A stretch of 64,000 bases of DNA, taken from positions 62,001 through 126,000 of the forward strand of contig NZ_JAFCKF010000010.1 in the NCBI RefSeq assembly GCF_018130545.1. The letters run 5' to 3'. The notes under the pieces are model-generated. The model worked only from the letters and a program-made list of their open reading frames with translations. It was not told the DNA's origin and made no database searches. The position numbers and the translations under genes were made by a program. Shown here piece by piece: positions 63,129-64,000 of this stretch (positions are counted from its first letter, which is position 1; every line of letters begins with the position of its first letter). The DNA comes from Bradyrhizobium tropiciagri. GTDB taxonomy: Bacteria > Pseudomonadota > Alphaproteobacteria > Rhizobiales > Xanthobacteraceae.

Positions 63129-64000
63129 ATGGCCAGCTTCATTCAGCTGCCGTCCGGGAACTGGCGCGTCCAGGTCCGCCGCAAGAACCGCTACGTGGCG
63201 GAGACCTTTCGTCGTCGCAAGGACGGCGAGGATTGGGCGCTCGATATGGAGCGCAATATTGATCGCAGCGGATCGCCAAAGCCGCGCGCTGCCGTCAAAG
63301 CTAAAACCTTCGGAGACATCATCGATCTGCATGTGGAAGATATGCACGATGTCGGCCGCCCTCCCCGCCGATCCAAGGCGGCTGTCCTGGAGGCGCTTAA
63401 GGAGGATCTCGGATCGACGAAGCTTCCCCGGCTCGATCGTGCACGGCTCATCGAATACGGCAGGAAGCGAGCGAAGGAAGGTGCTGGCCCAGCCACCCTC
63501 GCAATCGATTTGTCTTTTATCCGGACCGTCGCAACGCACGCAGCAGCCGTTCATGGCATCGAAGTATCCGCCGAAGAAGTTCGCCTCGCCCGCTTCGCGC
63601 TGAAGCATCTGGGTCTGGTCGGAACGTCAGATGAGCGAGACCGGCGCCCAACTCAAGATGAGCTCGACGAGCTCATTCAATACTTCGAGACTAATCCTCG
63701 ACAGGTCATCCCGATGGGGCGCATTGTTCGCTACGCTGTTGCGACAACGATGAGGCAAGAAGAAATTTGCCGGCCTGACTGGCCGCACGTTGACATGCGA
63801 ACGCGGATTCTCACGATCATTGACCGCAAGGATCCGAGAAAGAAAGATGGCAACGATCAGAAGGTCCCGCTCCTCAATCTGACCGGTTACGATGCTTGGG
63901 AGATCATGCTCCAGCAGCGCATCATTACCCGAGGCCAAGGACGCGTATTCCCGTATAACCATCGCTCAGTGAGTGTGGCGTTCACGCGGGCATGCAACGA
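63129..64000 (+). CDS. Tyrosine recombinase (phage-type integrase), 3' end beyond window
   Basis: An open frame from ATG 63129 to the right edge (290 residues seen, no stop). N-terminal MASFIQLPSGNWRVQVRRKNRYVAE is an arm-binding-type domain, residues 55-130 a SAM-like core-binding domain (TFGDIIDLHVEDMHDVGRPP), and the catalytic domain begins near 170. Arg I lies in VRYAVATTMRQEEICR (residue 209), followed by the beta-hairpin Lys in IIDRKDPRKKDGNDQKVPLL. The HxxR and Tyr are outside the window. Its place next to the dusA 5' end fits the dusA-targeting integrase class. Confidence 0.88.
   Translation, partial: MASFIQLPSGNWRVQVRRKNRYVAETFRRRKDGEDWALDMERNIDRSGSPKPRAAVKAKTFGDIIDLHVEDMHDVGRPPRRSKAAVLEALKEDLGSTKLPRLDRARLIEYGRKRAKEGAGPATLAIDLSFIRTVATHAAAVHGIEVSAEEVRLARFALKHLGLVGTSDERDRRPTQDELDELIQYFETNPRQVIPMGRIVRYAVATTMRQEEICRPDWPHVDMRTRILTIIDRKDPRKKDGNDQKVPLLNLTGYDAWEIMLQQRIITRGQGRVFPYNHRSVSVAFTRACN

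Overview
The window reads as chromosomal DNA of a high-GC alphaproteobacterium of the Bradyrhizobium/Rhodopseudomonas group. The evidence is the gene families (DUF2865, DUF2934 and DUF1289 proteins, TakP-type TRAP binding proteins, a short RibF-like protein, a PleC/DivJ-type kinase with a CtrA box) and several dispersed palindromic repeats of the kind that litter Bradyrhizobium intergenic regions, including three copies of a GCATGATC...GATCATGC element.

Layout. 1-9.4 kb: a MocR-type regulator cut by the left edge, an SDR, a TerC-type membrane protein behind a strongly structured leader, an RraA-like protein, the phosphatidylethanolamine pair psd-pssA, an Atm1-type ABC exporter and a LOG-family protein. 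9.4-20 kb: a translationally coupled cysS-GNAT-cimA-VOC operon preceded by a possible Cys-containing leader peptide, two secreted proteins, then a minus-strand run of class II DAHP synthase, dgkA, an FAD amine oxidase-like enzyme and nadE. 20-24.5 kb: an accessory patch with large inverted repeats, a lower-GC TIR-domain protein and a tRNA-like gene with an abnormal anticodon arm. 24.5-31.5 kb: APC permease, glutathione reductase, rpiA, an SDR, phosphoglycolate phosphatase and a lipoprotein. 31.7-36.6 kb: moaA, the two membrane subunits of a TRAP transporter and a secreted M20 peptidase.

36.6-46.5 kb holds a two-component system divergent from a tripartite heavy-metal-type RND efflux operon, followed by small secreted proteins of unknown role. 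46.6-49.1 kb carries two tandem paralogous TRAP binding proteins without membrane subunits; the membrane subunits at 33-35 kb may be their partner. Around 49.3-51 kb is an mrp ATPase whose 3' end is partly duplicated, the two copies flanking a 570-bp segment with a small HTH gene. 51-55.4 kb: VOC protein, beta-hydroxyacid dehydrogenase, a hybrid kinase-like sensor (histidine kinase) under a CtrA box, DUF1289 protein and aspartic protease.

55.4-62 kb is a divergent aromatic-degradation cluster: HpaB/TcpA-type FADH2 monooxygenase and catC on one strand; a RibF-like FAD synthetase, flavin reductase, intradiol dioxygenase, catB and a LysR regulator on the other. The logic is: make FAD, reduce it, hydroxylate a phenol, cleave the ring between the hydroxyls, cycloisomerise.

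At the right end, dusA has its 5' end abutting a new element. A tyrosine recombinase starts at 63129 and runs off the window, preceded by five copies of a 9-bp GTGCACACG motif. dusA is a known integration target, so the window appears to end just inside an integrated prophage or genomic island, whose cargo lies beyond the edge.
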